From assembly GCA_011391115.1 (NCBI GenBank), contig JAABRC010000123.1:1-6088 (forward strand): 6,088 nt of DNA, read 5' to 3'. The position numbers and the translations under genes are program-made. Source of the stretch: Candidatus Egaibacter danicus (GTDB taxonomy: Bacteria; Pseudomonadota; Gammaproteobacteria; Burkholderiales; Burkholderiaceae). The notes below the pieces were generated by a model, which saw only the letters and a program-made list of their open reading frames with translations, was not told the DNA's origin and did not search any database. Each line of letters starts with the position of its first letter. The stretch's first letter is position 1. Below, piece after piece: positions 1 through 6,088 of this stretch.

Positions 1-231
1 CGCGCCACCACCCGGCACATCGGCCTGCCATGGCGCGACTTGCTGGCCGTCCTGGGGCCAGCACTGGCCTTGTGGGGCTACGGCCCGTACCCCGAAAACC
101 TGGCCATGCCGCTGGTGCTGGGCGGCGCAGGCGGGCTGTTTGGCTTTGTGGCGGGCGTGATTGTTTTCGGGCATCCGCTGCAAGCAGAGCTTGGCGAACT
201 TTGGTTAAAAATGCACCGGCGCCCCGCCTGA
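1..231 (+). CDS. 3' end of a membrane protein, probably oligosaccharide flippase-like (partial)
   Basis: The window opens inside this gene; the frame is open from base 1 to a TGA at 229-231, leaving 76 C-terminal residues. The visible part has two strongly hydrophobic stretches, about residues 14-28 and 34-57, the second rich in Gly, Ala, Val and Phe, followed by a short charged tail ending in basic residues (KMHRRPA). A final pair of membrane helices with a small basic cytoplasmic tail is typical of Wzx/MATE-like polysaccharide flippases, and the neighbours are surface-glycan genes, so a lipid-linked oligosaccharide flippase is the best guess. The TTG at 40 could begin an ORF but lies inside the longer open frame and is not the real start. 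The fragment is too short to exclude another multi-spanning membrane protein of the same locus, such as a polymerase or ligase. The membrane-protein call is firm; the family call is inference. Confidence 0.5.
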   Translation, partial: RATTRHIGLPWRDLLAVLGPALALWGYGPYPENLAMPLVLGGAGGLFGFVAGVIVFGHPLQAELGELWLKMHRRPA

Positions 232-329
232 ACAACCCCCCAAACCATTCATACATAATTGCACCCGTTCAAACTATCTGCCCACCAGATGCCAGCCAGC
301 TTCAAATGTATCTACGATTGCCGTGACGT
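232..329. other. Intergenic gap before the ABC exporter genes
   Basis: This 98-base gap is the longest non-coding stretch in the window. It starts with a C-rich run, has a small AT-rich patch around 249-260 (with CATAAT at 254-259), and then becomes mixed. It is the most plausible place for a promoter of the exporter and pse genes, but I found no -35/-10 pair with good spacing, no hairpin followed by a T run to end the upstream gene, and no strong Shine-Dalgarno sequence before the ATG at 330. Transcription may simply read through from upstream. Confidence 0.3.
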
Positions 330-1196
330 ATGACATCCCATAACCCCCAACCGCTTGCTATCACGGTTTACACCCCAGAGTCTTCGCTGGCCAACCCCAT
401 TCGAATGCTGCGGGACATGTTCCATGACCTGCTTGCCAGCCGTGAACTGGCCTGGCGTTTGGCAGTGCGTGACATGAGCGCCATGTATCGGCAATCTTTT
501 CTGGGGCTGCTCTGGGCGCTTATCTTGCCACTGGCCAACACTGTGGTCTGGATCTTTCTTAGCAGCAGTGGCATTGTCAGTGTGGGTGACACGGACTTGC
601 CCTATCCGGTTTACGTTTTCGCCGGCACCATGCTCTGGGCGATCTTTATGGACGCGGTCAATTCCCCGTTGCAGGTCAACACGGCAGCCAAGGGCATGCT
701 GGCCAAAATCAACTTCCCGCGCGAAGCGCTTGTTCTTGCTGGCATTTACCAATCGCTTTTCAATGCCTCGATCAAAATCGTGTTGCTGATTGTCGGCCTG
801 GCGATCATGGGTATCTACCCGGGTTGGAGCATTGTGCTGTTTCCCATAGGCCTGCTATCCCTGATCATGGTGGGCACCATGATCGGCCTGATGTTTACGC
901 CGGTGGGCTTGCTGTACACCGACATCGGCCGTGGCTTGCCCTTGCTGATGCAGTTTTTGATGTACCTGACGCCCGTAGTATTTCCCATCCCCAAGGCTGG
1001 CTGGTCGGCACTGGTCTTCGAGGCCAACCCGCTCACCCCGCTGATCATGACGACAAGGCAATGGCTCACCGGTATGCCAACAGACCAGCTTGGCTACTTC
1101 ATGTTGGTCAACGGCGTCACATTGCTGTTGCTGCTTGTCTTCTGGGCCATTTACCGCTTGGCCATGCCTATTTTGATCGAGCGCATGAGTGCCTGA
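330..1196 (+). CDS. wzm: ABC-2 type polysaccharide export permease (Wzm family)
   Basis: This 288-residue inner-membrane protein would form the channel through which a lipid-linked surface polysaccharide is exported, as a dimer with the ATPase encoded next to it. A cytoplasmic N-terminal region contains the family-type segment RDMSAMYRQSFLGLLWALI (residues 47-65), where an amphipathic helix leads into the first membrane segment. Hydrophobic segments lie at about 57-79, 92-110, 139-162, 167-195, 203-221 and 255-282, giving the six-span plan of ABC-2 permeases. KINFPRE (126-132), the run DIGRGLPLLMQF followed by LTPVVFP (198-219), and ANPLTPLI (232-239) also match this family. The length is close to the usual 260-290. 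The ATG at 330 was chosen because it gives a normal-length N terminus, although no good ribosome-binding site precedes it. The stop lies four bases before the ATPase start, so the two are probably translationally coupled. Which polysaccharide is exported cannot be read from the permease. Confidence 0.9.
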   Translation: MTSHNPQPLAITVYTPESSLANPIRMLRDMFHDLLASRELAWRLAVRDMSAMYRQSFLGLLWALILPLANTVVWIFLSSSGIVSVGDTDLPYPVYVFAGTMLWAIFMDAVNSPLQVNTAAKGMLAKINFPREALVLAGIYQSLFNASIKIVLLIVGLAIMGIYPGWSIVLFPIGLLSLIMVGTMIGLMFTPVGLLYTDIGRGLPLLMQFLMYLTPVVFPIPKAGWSALVFEANPLTPLIMTTRQWLTGMPTDQLGYFMLVNGVTLLLLLVFWAIYRLAMPILIERMSA

Positions 1197-1200
1197 CCCT

Positions 1201-2439
1201 ATGAATGAACCACTTATCAAAGTAGAAGGCGTTTCCAAGAAATTCTGCCGCAGTCTGAAAAAATCATTGTGGTATGGCATGCAAGACCTGGGCAGTGAAA
1301 TACTGGGGCGACGGCATGGCGGAAACGGTGAGTTGCGTCCGGACGAGTTTTGGGCCTCCAAAGACATCAGTTTTGAACTAAAGCGCGGCGAATGCCTGGG
1401 GTTGGTTGGGCGAAACGGCGCGGGTAAGACCACCCTGCTGCGGATGCTCAACGGCTTGATCAAGCCAGATCAGGGCCGCATTGAGATGCATGGCCGTATT
1501 GGTGCCCTGATTGCCCTTGGGGCGGGTTTCAACCCCATTCTTACAGGACGTGAAAACATCTTTGTCAACGCGACTGTGCTGGGTTTGACATACAAAGAAA
1601 TTGAATCCAAGTTAGACGAAATCATCGATTTTTCAGAAATAGGCGAATTTATAGATGCGCCAGTTCAATCGTACAGCTCGGGTATGGCGGTAAGGTTGGG
1701 GTTTGCAGTTGCGACGTCAATCCAGCCCGATGTATTGCTGCTGGACGAGGTGTTGGCCGTTGGCGATGCCGCGTTCCGGCACAAATGCTATCAAAGGATC
1801 AACCGCATTATTTCCAACTGCGCTGTCATTATTGTGTCGCACAGCATGGATCAAATAGGCGCGGTCGCGAGCAAGGTTGGGTTGATGCGCGCTGGGAAAC
1901 TTGATGTTTTCAACGACATAGGCGGGGGCATCAGCGCGTACAACGACATTAACCGACAGTCAGGACTGGATCATGAGATGGATCGAACCTTCTCGGTTCG
2001 CGCGCCCTTCACTGTTGCAGAGGTGTCCCTTTCAGGTGAGCACGTGCAGTACGGCGGGCGCCTTGAAGTGAAGCTCGACATTACGAGTTCTGCAGCCGTT
2101 GAGGGCCTGATGATTTCTTTTACAGGCGTCAACGAAAATCATCAATCGGTCATGAACTGGAATAGCAAAGCCCTGCAAGGGCGAATCGACATAACTGAAG
2201 GGGTTTCGGAGCTGCGCTTTGCGATCGATCCGCTCCTGCTTCACCGGGGCCGATACTTCTGGAACCTTTGGCTCGGTGACGGCGGTATCGATCCGCTGAT
2301 TTACGCAGTCAATGCCGGTTCGTTTTACGTCGACAGTCATCAGACTCCAACCGGTGACATACCGTATCTGCCGGACCCTTCAGGACTCAAGGTGACGACA
2401 GCAGGTGGGTCACGCACATTTAATATTCTGCCATCCTGA
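1201..2439 (+). CDS. wzt: ABC polysaccharide export ATP-binding protein with C-terminal extension (Wzt family)
   Basis: This 412-residue protein is the ATPase that powers the neighbouring permease. Numbered from the ATG at 1201, it shows Walker A GRNGAGKT (70-77), the segment LGAGFNPILTGREN typical of Wzt/TagH-type ATPases, the signature YSSGM (158-162), Walker B VLLLDE (178-183) with E183 as the catalytic glutamate, the D-loop region AVGD (186-189), and the switch histidine H214 in IVSHS. Between the first strand and Walker A lies an extra stretch (about 16-51, RSLKKSLWYGMQDL to EFW) seen in many O-antigen exporters. The nucleotide-binding domain ends near 250. About 150 residues follow, from roughly 260, looking like a beta-rich C-terminal domain, the part that in known Wzt proteins binds the glycan to be exported. 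A GTG at 1189 would add four residues and overlap the permease gene; ATG is preferred because MNEPLIKVEGVSKKF is a normal family N terminus. Bases 1561-1680 are unusually AT-rich for this window (40% GC). Confidence 0.92.
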   Translation: MNEPLIKVEGVSKKFCRSLKKSLWYGMQDLGSEILGRRHGGNGELRPDEFWASKDISFELKRGECLGLVGRNGAGKTTLLRMLNGLIKPDQGRIEMHGRIGALIALGAGFNPILTGRENIFVNATVLGLTYKEIESKLDEIIDFSEIGEFIDAPVQSYSSGMAVRLGFAVATSIQPDVLLLDEVLAVGDAAFRHKCYQRINRIISNCAVIIVSHSMDQIGAVASKVGLMRAGKLDVFNDIGGGISAYNDINRQSGLDHEMDRTFSVRAPFTVAEVSLSGEHVQYGGRLEVKLDITSSAAVEGLMISFTGVNENHQSVMNWNSKALQGRIDITEGVSELRFAIDPLLLHRGRYFWNLWLGDGGIDPLIYAVNAGSFYVDSHQTPTGDIPYLPDPSGLKVTTAGGSRTFNILPS

Positions 2440-2486
2440 CATCGACGGCACCATTCATCCACGCCAACCCACGACGAAAGCCTGCA

Positions 2487-3485
2487 ATGCTCACCAATAA
2501 ATCAATACTTGTCACTGGCGGTACAGGCTCGTTTGGCCACACTTTCGTGCCGCTTACCTTGGCCAAGTTCAACCCGCGCAAGATCATCATCTTTTCCCGT
2601 GACGAGATGAAGCAATGGGAGATGGCGAAGCAATTCAAAGACGATCCTCGGGTCCGGTTCTTTATTGGTGACGTTCGGGACCGTGAACGGCTTTATCGGG
2701 CCCTTGACGGCGTCGACTATGTCGTACATGCCGCCGCGACCAAGATCGTACCCACGGCCGAATACAACCCGTTTGAATGCGTCAAGACAAATATCAATGG
2801 CGCGATGAACCTTGTTGACGCCTGCATCGACAAGGGTGTCAAACGTGTGGTGGCCTTGTCTACCGACAAGGCAAGCAGCCCCGTCAATCTGTATGGCGCG
2901 ACCAAGTTGGCATCAGACAAACTTTTTGTAGCTGGCAACTCCTATGCCGGGGCGCACGAAACCCGGTTCGCGGTTGTGCGCTATGGCAATGTGATGGGGT
3001 CGCGCGGCTCGGTGATCCCGTTTTTCATGTCAATCAAAGAGACCGGCACACTTCCCATCACCGACGCGCGCATGACCCGTTTCATGATCTCGCTGGAGCA
3101 GGGTGTTGAACTTGTCTGGCATGCGCTTGCCGACATGGAAGGTGGCGAGATTTACGTCAAGAAAATCCCTTCGATGAAGGTCGTGGATCTCGCCCGCGTT
3201 GTTGCCCCCGATGCCACACAGGAGATGGTAGGTATTCGCCCTGGCGAGAAACTTCACGAGCAGATGATCAGCCCGGAAGACTCTTTTCATACCTACGAAT
3301 ACGCAGAACACTACAAGATATTGCCGGCCATTCACGGCTGGGACACCGATGCCAAACGAATAAAAAATGGCACCAAGGTGGTCGAAGGGTTCAGCTACAC
3401 CAGCGACAACAACCCGGAATGGATGACAGCTACCGGACTGCAAGACTGGATTGACACCAATCATCAAAAAATTGGGAGCTTCTGA
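2487..3485 (+). CDS. pseB: UDP-N-acetylglucosamine 4,6-dehydratase (inverting), PseB
   Basis: PseB carries out the first step of pseudaminic acid synthesis: an NADP-dependent 4,6-dehydration of UDP-GlcNAc with inversion at C5, giving UDP-2-acetamido-2,6-dideoxy-L-arabino-hexos-4-ulose. The 332-residue product is a short-chain dehydrogenase/reductase of the extended type. It has the nucleotide-binding motif TGGTGSFG (10-17; G11, G14, G17) at the N terminus and SRDEMKQW soon after. The active-site run is STDKA with D127 and K128, followed by Y136 and K140 in YGATK. The Asp-Lys pair is diagnostic of inverting dehydratases of the PseB/FlaA1 group. RYGNVMGSRGSVIPFF and ARMTRFMISLEQGVEL are further family segments, and the length is normal. 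Forty-seven bases separate it from the ATPase gene; only a weak GAAAG (2476-2480) precedes the ATG. pseC starts three bases after the stop. Related capsule dehydratases (CapE/WbjB type) resemble it, but the following pseC, pseF and pseG settle the role. Confidence 0.95.
   Translation: MLTNKSILVTGGTGSFGHTFVPLTLAKFNPRKIIIFSRDEMKQWEMAKQFKDDPRVRFFIGDVRDRERLYRALDGVDYVVHAAATKIVPTAEYNPFECVKTNINGAMNLVDACIDKGVKRVVALSTDKASSPVNLYGATKLASDKLFVAGNSYAGAHETRFAVVRYGNVMGSRGSVIPFFMSIKETGTLPITDARMTRFMISLEQGVELVWHALADMEGGEIYVKKIPSMKVVDLARVVAPDATQEMVGIRPGEKLHEQMISPEDSFHTYEYAEHYKILPAIHGWDTDAKRIKNGTKVVEGFSYTSDNNPEWMTATGLQDWIDTNHQKIGSF
3474..3478 (+). promoter_or_regulatory. Ribosome-binding site of pseC, inside the end of pseB
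   Basis: GGGAG lies ten bases before the ATG at 3489 and within the last codons of pseB. It is the clearest Shine-Dalgarno-like sequence in the window and supports the chosen pseC start. Because it sits in translated sequence, pseC translation is probably helped by ribosomes finishing pseB. Confidence 0.5.
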
Positions 3486-3488
3486 GCC

Positions 3489-4649
3489 ATGATCCCCTAT
3501 GGTCGCCAGGATATTTCGCAAGCCGACATCGATGCGGTGGTGTCCACGCTGCAATCAGACTACCTGACCCAAGGCCCGCGTGTGCCGGATTTTGAGCGGG
3601 CAGTGGCTGACCACGTGGGCGCAAAGCACGCAATTGCCGTCAACAGCGCCACGTCGGCCTTGCACATTGCCTGTCTGGCCCTTGACCTGGGCCCCGGCGA
3701 CTGGTTGTGGACCAGCCCGATTACATTTGTGGCGTCCGCCAACTGCGCTTTGTACTGCGGCGCCCAGGTCGATTTTGTCGATATTGATCCGCGCACCTAC
3801 AACATGTGTCCGCAGGCTCTGGAGCACAAGCTCAAACAGGCGCAGATTGACGGGCGCCTGCCAAAGGTGGTTGTGCCGGTTCACCTGTGCGGCCAATCGT
3901 GTGACATGGCTGCAATCCATGCGCTCGCCCAACGCTACGCGTTCAAGGTTATCGAGGATGCGTCACATGCCATCGGCGGCAAATATCGTGGTCAATTCAT
4001 TGGCGGTGGGCAGTACAGCGACATCACCGTCTTCAGCTTTCATCCGGTAAAGATCATCACCACCGCCGAGGGCGGCATGGCGCTGACCAGCGATGCACGG
4101 CTGGCCGACCGCATGGCGCTGCTGCGCAGCCACGGCATCACACGCGAGCCGGCTCAAATGACGCACACGCCCGACGGCCCCTGGTACTACCAGCAGATTG
4201 AATTGGGCTTTAACTATCGTTTGACAGAGCTGCAGGCCGCGCTGGGCCTGAGCCAGATGAACCGCCTCAACGAGTTTGTGGCACGTCGGCACCAGCTGGC
4301 CCGGCGCTACGACGCGCTGCTGCAGCCGCTGCCGGTGACCACGCCCTGGCAACTGCCCGACACATATTCGGGGCTGCACCTGTATGTGGTGCGAGTCAAC
4401 AGCGGCGCTTCGGGCCGCTCGCGCAGTCAGGTCTTCGCCGCCCTGCGCGAGCGCGGCATCGGCGTCAACGTGCACTACATCCCGGTGCACACCCAACCGT
4501 ATTACCAGCGCCTGGGTTTCAAGGCCGGCGAATTTCCGCAGGCCGAGCGCTACTACGAAGAGGCCATCAGCCTGCCCATGTACGCCACGCTCACCGAAGT
4601 CCAGCAGGATGAAGTGGTGGCGGCGCTGACCGTTGCCCTTGGCGCATGA
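3489..4649 (+). CDS. pseC: UDP-4-amino-4,6-dideoxy-N-acetyl-beta-L-altrosamine transaminase, PseC
   Basis: PseC is the pyridoxal-phosphate aminotransferase that converts the PseB product to UDP-4-amino-4,6-dideoxy-N-acetyl-beta-L-altrosamine with glutamate as amino donor. The 386-residue protein has the DegT/DnrJ/EryC1 fold signs: NSATSALHIA near residue 52 (cofactor phosphate binding), TSPITFVASANCA, VIEDASHAIG with D157 as the cofactor-ring aspartate, and SFHPVKIITTAEGGM with K188 as the Schiff-base lysine. The N-terminal IPYGRQDIS and the GFNYRLTELQAALGLSQ segment are also typical, and length is normal for PseC. The FHPVK form of the lysine motif is characteristic of PseC and its close relatives. 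The gene follows pseB by three bases and its stop overlaps the pseF start in ATGA (4646-4649), so it belongs to the same operon. The second half is noticeably more GC-rich than pseB. Confidence 0.95.
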   Translation: MIPYGRQDISQADIDAVVSTLQSDYLTQGPRVPDFERAVADHVGAKHAIAVNSATSALHIACLALDLGPGDWLWTSPITFVASANCALYCGAQVDFVDIDPRTYNMCPQALEHKLKQAQIDGRLPKVVVPVHLCGQSCDMAAIHALAQRYAFKVIEDASHAIGGKYRGQFIGGGQYSDITVFSFHPVKIITTAEGGMALTSDARLADRMALLRSHGITREPAQMTHTPDGPWYYQQIELGFNYRLTELQAALGLSQMNRLNEFVARRHQLARRYDALLQPLPVTTPWQLPDTYSGLHLYVVRVNSGASGRSRSQVFAALRERGIGVNVHYIPVHTQPYYQRLGFKAGEFPQAERYYEEAISLPMYATLTEVQQDEVVAALTVALGA

Positions 4650-5347
4650 AACTGGCCGTGATCCCCGCTCGCGGTGGCAGCAAACGCATTCCGCGAAAGA
4701 ACGTGCGGCCCTTCGGCGGCAAGCCCATGATTGCGTGGTCCATCGAGGCGGCGCTGGGCAGCGGCTGCTTTGACCGCGTCATCGTCTCGACCGACGACGA
4801 AGAGATCGCCACCGTGGCTCGGCAATGCGGTGCGCAGGTGCCGTTCATGCGCCCGCCCGAACTGTCTGACGACCACACCGGCACCATTCCCGTGATTGCG
4901 CACGCCATCCGCGCCGAGCGGGAGCAAGGGAACGACGCCACCGCTGTTTGCTGCATCTATGCAACGGCCCCTTTCGTGCGTGCTGCGGATATTGTCCAAG
5001 GACTGAATTTACTGGAAACCTCTGGAAGCGACTATGCTTTCACGGTCACGTCCTATGCTTTCCCGATCCAGCGAGCCGTTCGCATTACGGCGGCGAGTCG
5101 TGTGGAGATGTTCTGGCCTGCGGAGTTCAATACCCGATCGCAGGATCTTGAACCTGCTTTCCACGACGCAGCGCAGTTCTATTGGGGTCGCCCGAGCGCC
5201 TGGCTGTCAGGCAAGCCTATTTTTTCTTCCAATTCAACGCCTTTCCTCCTGCCGCGCCATCTGGTGCAGGATATCGATACGCAAGAGGACTGGGAACGTG
5301 CTGAATTGATGCTCGCCGCCATGTCGCTTCGGCGTGAGCTGATATGA
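4646..5347 (+). CDS. pseF: Pseudaminic acid cytidylyltransferase, PseF
   Basis: PseF transfers CMP from CTP to pseudaminic acid, making the activated donor used by glycosyltransferases. It is the last step of the pathway. The 233-residue protein has the CMP-sugar synthetase signature IPARGGSKRIPRKN (6-19), where the Arg and Lys residues bind CTP, then FGGKPMIAWSIEAA (23-36), VIVSTDDEEIA with the D50-D51 pair, YATAPFVRAADI, the segment FPIQRAVRI, and C-terminal QDIDTQEDW (208-216) with metal-binding type aspartates. A bacterial sialic acid enzyme (NeuA) shares the fold, but the FPIQRA segment, the length and the pse neighbours favour PseF. It overlaps pseC and pseG by four bases (ATGA) on both sides, with no strong ribosome-binding site of its own, so it is probably read by coupled translation. 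GC content drops in the second half (45% in 4981-5040), then rises sharply in pseG. Confidence 0.94.
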   Translation: MKLAVIPARGGSKRIPRKNVRPFGGKPMIAWSIEAALGSGCFDRVIVSTDDEEIATVARQCGAQVPFMRPPELSDDHTGTIPVIAHAIRAEREQGNDATAVCCIYATAPFVRAADIVQGLNLLETSGSDYAFTVTSYAFPIQRAVRITAASRVEMFWPAEFNTRSQDLEPAFHDAAQFYWGRPSAWLSGKPIFSSNSTPFLLPRHLVQDIDTQEDWERAELMLAAMSLRRELI

Positions 5348-6088
5348 AACACAGGATGCGAGTTGCGCTGCGTGTCGATGCTTCGTCGGCCATGGGCACC
5401 GGTCACCTGCGGCGCTGTATGTCGCTCGCGCAGGCCCTGGACGAGCAGGGCGCTCGGGTGACGCTGGTCACGCGGGCACTGGACGGCGTGGCGGCGCAGG
5501 TGCTGCGGCCATCTGCCTGGCCGGTGGCCTGGCTGGCGCCGCCGGCTTGCGATCCGACCGCGCAGGGGTTGGCCGACGGCCCGCCCCACGCCGCCTGGGC
5601 TGGCGTGCCCTGGTCGCAGGACGCCGCCGACACGGCTGCAGCCCTGCAGGACGACCGGCCGGACTGGCTGGTGGTAGACCACTACGCCTTCGATGCGCGC
5701 TGGCACGCAGAACTGCGCCAACGTCTCGGCTGCCGCCTGCTGGTGATTGACGACGTGGCCGACCGGTCGCTGGACGCCGACGTGCTGCTGGACCACAACT
5801 GGGCGCCGAACCATCGCGAGAAATACCAAGGCCGCCTCACCAGGGAACCGGTCTGGCTCACGGGCCCTCGTTTTGCCCTGCTTTCGGCCGCTTACCGTTC
5901 CGCGCCGCGCTATCGCTTCCACCCCGTGGTGCGCAGCATCGGCGTCTTCATGGGCGGCACCGACCCGGGCAGCGTCACGAAACGGGTGCTGGATTGTCTG
6001 CGTATGGAAGTTGATTTCCTTGGGCCGGTAGAGGTAGTGAGTACGTCGGCCAACCCGAATCTCAGCGATCTGCGAGTGGCTTGCGCAG
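5344..6088 (+). CDS. pseG: UDP-2,4-diacetamido-2,4,6-trideoxy-beta-L-altropyranose hydrolase, PseG (3' end cut off)
   Basis: PseG hydrolyses the UDP-sugar made after the PseH step, inverting the anomeric centre and releasing the free sugar that PseI condenses with phosphoenolpyruvate. The frame is open from the ATG at 5344 to the window end (248 codons), so the C terminus is missing. It has a GT-B-like plan: RVDASSAMGTGHLRRC near the N terminus, where H21 matches the catalytic histidine of the family, then WLVVDHYAFDARW (D112, H113, Y114), LLVIDDVADR (D136, D137), LLDHNWAPN (D150, N152), LTGPRFALL, and the start of the second domain at GVFMGGTDPG (200-209). A second ATG at 5356 is possible, but the first gives the ATGA overlap with pseF seen at the previous junction. 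Bases 5461-5640 are about 78% GC and encode an Ala/Pro/Trp-rich stretch (about residues 40-99), while 6001-6060 fall to 53%. The family normally has a further 50-100 residues or more. Confidence 0.93.
   Translation, partial: MKHRMRVALRVDASSAMGTGHLRRCMSLAQALDEQGARVTLVTRALDGVAAQVLRPSAWPVAWLAPPACDPTAQGLADGPPHAAWAGVPWSQDAADTAAALQDDRPDWLVVDHYAFDARWHAELRQRLGCRLLVIDDVADRSLDADVLLDHNWAPNHREKYQGRLTREPVWLTGPRFALLSAAYRSAPRYRFHPVVRSIGVFMGGTDPGSVTKRVLDCLRMEVDFLGPVEVVSTSANPNLSDLRVACA

Noticed and set aside
254..264. Possible promoter elements CATAAT (254-259) and TTGCAC (259-264)
   Set aside because: They overlap each other and neither has a partner box at 16-18 bases spacing, so no sigma-70 promoter can be supported.
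30..326. Forward ORF of 98 codons starting at ATG 30
   Set aside because: It is out of frame with the open membrane-protein frame at 1-231, and its Arg/Gly/Ala-rich product has no sign of a real protein.
1189..1200. GTG at 1189 as the start of the ATPase gene
   Set aside because: It would add only MPDP and overlap the permease gene by eight bases; the ATG at 1201 gives a family-like N terminus. It cannot be fully excluded.
855..1463. Reverse-strand ORF of 202 codons across the permease/ATPase junction
   Set aside because: It is antisense to two conserved ABC transporter genes, has a low-complexity composition and no family motif.
2440..2486. Terminator or promoter between the ATPase gene and pseB
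   Set aside because: The 47 bases show no stem-loop with a T run and no -10/-35 pair; they look like a short operon spacer.
3963..4496. Reverse-strand ORF of 177 codons within pseC
   Set aside because: It is a frame shadow of pseC, covering the region that encodes the catalytic lysine; no motif of its own.
4646..5347. NeuA (sialic acid cytidylyltransferase) as an alternative for pseF
   Set aside because: The fold is shared, but the genes around it are pseB, pseC and pseG, and the FPIQRAVRI segment and 233-residue length fit PseF better.
5179..5922. Long reverse-strand ORF of 247 codons opposite pseF and pseG
   Set aside because: It lies antisense to two well-supported genes in a very GC-rich region where stop codons are rare; its product is Arg/Gln/His-rich and shows no recognisable domain.

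Overview
The window reads as chromosomal DNA of a Gram-negative bacterium, most likely a betaproteobacterium of the Burkholderiales (Comamonadaceae-like). This rests on moderately high GC, many C/G-ending codons, the style of the encoded proteins and the type of locus; it is an inference without a database search. All recognised genes lie on the + strand and are tightly packed. The region is a cell-surface glycan locus.

Layout: (1) positions 1-231 hold the 3' end of a membrane protein, probably an oligosaccharide flippase-like protein; (2) 232-329 is a short gap with no convincing signals; (3) 330-1196 and 1201-2439 encode the permease (Wzm type) and ATPase (Wzt type) of an ABC polysaccharide exporter, the ATPase carrying a C-terminal extension like those that recognise glycan; (4) 2487-3485, 3489-4649, 4646-5347 and 5344-6088 (cut by the window end) are pseB, pseC, pseF and pseG, four of the six genes needed to make CMP-pseudaminic acid.

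How they work together: PseB dehydrates and epimerises UDP-GlcNAc, PseC aminates the product, an acetyltransferase (PseH, not in the window) acetylates it, PseG removes UDP, PseI (not in the window) condenses the sugar with phosphoenolpyruvate, and PseF activates pseudaminic acid with CTP. The pse genes have 3-base gaps or 4-base ATGA overlaps, so they look co-transcribed and translationally coupled. The ABC exporter directly upstream suggests that the sugar goes into an exported surface polysaccharide (O antigen or capsule), although flagellin glycosylation cannot be excluded.

No RNA gene, mobile element, CRISPR array or wholly new system was found. The points most worth a second look are the pairing of a Wzm/Wzt exporter with a pse operon, the C-terminal domain of the Wzt protein, the flippase-like gene next to an ABC exporter, and sharp local GC changes (about 40% in part of the ATPase gene, about 78% in part of pseG).
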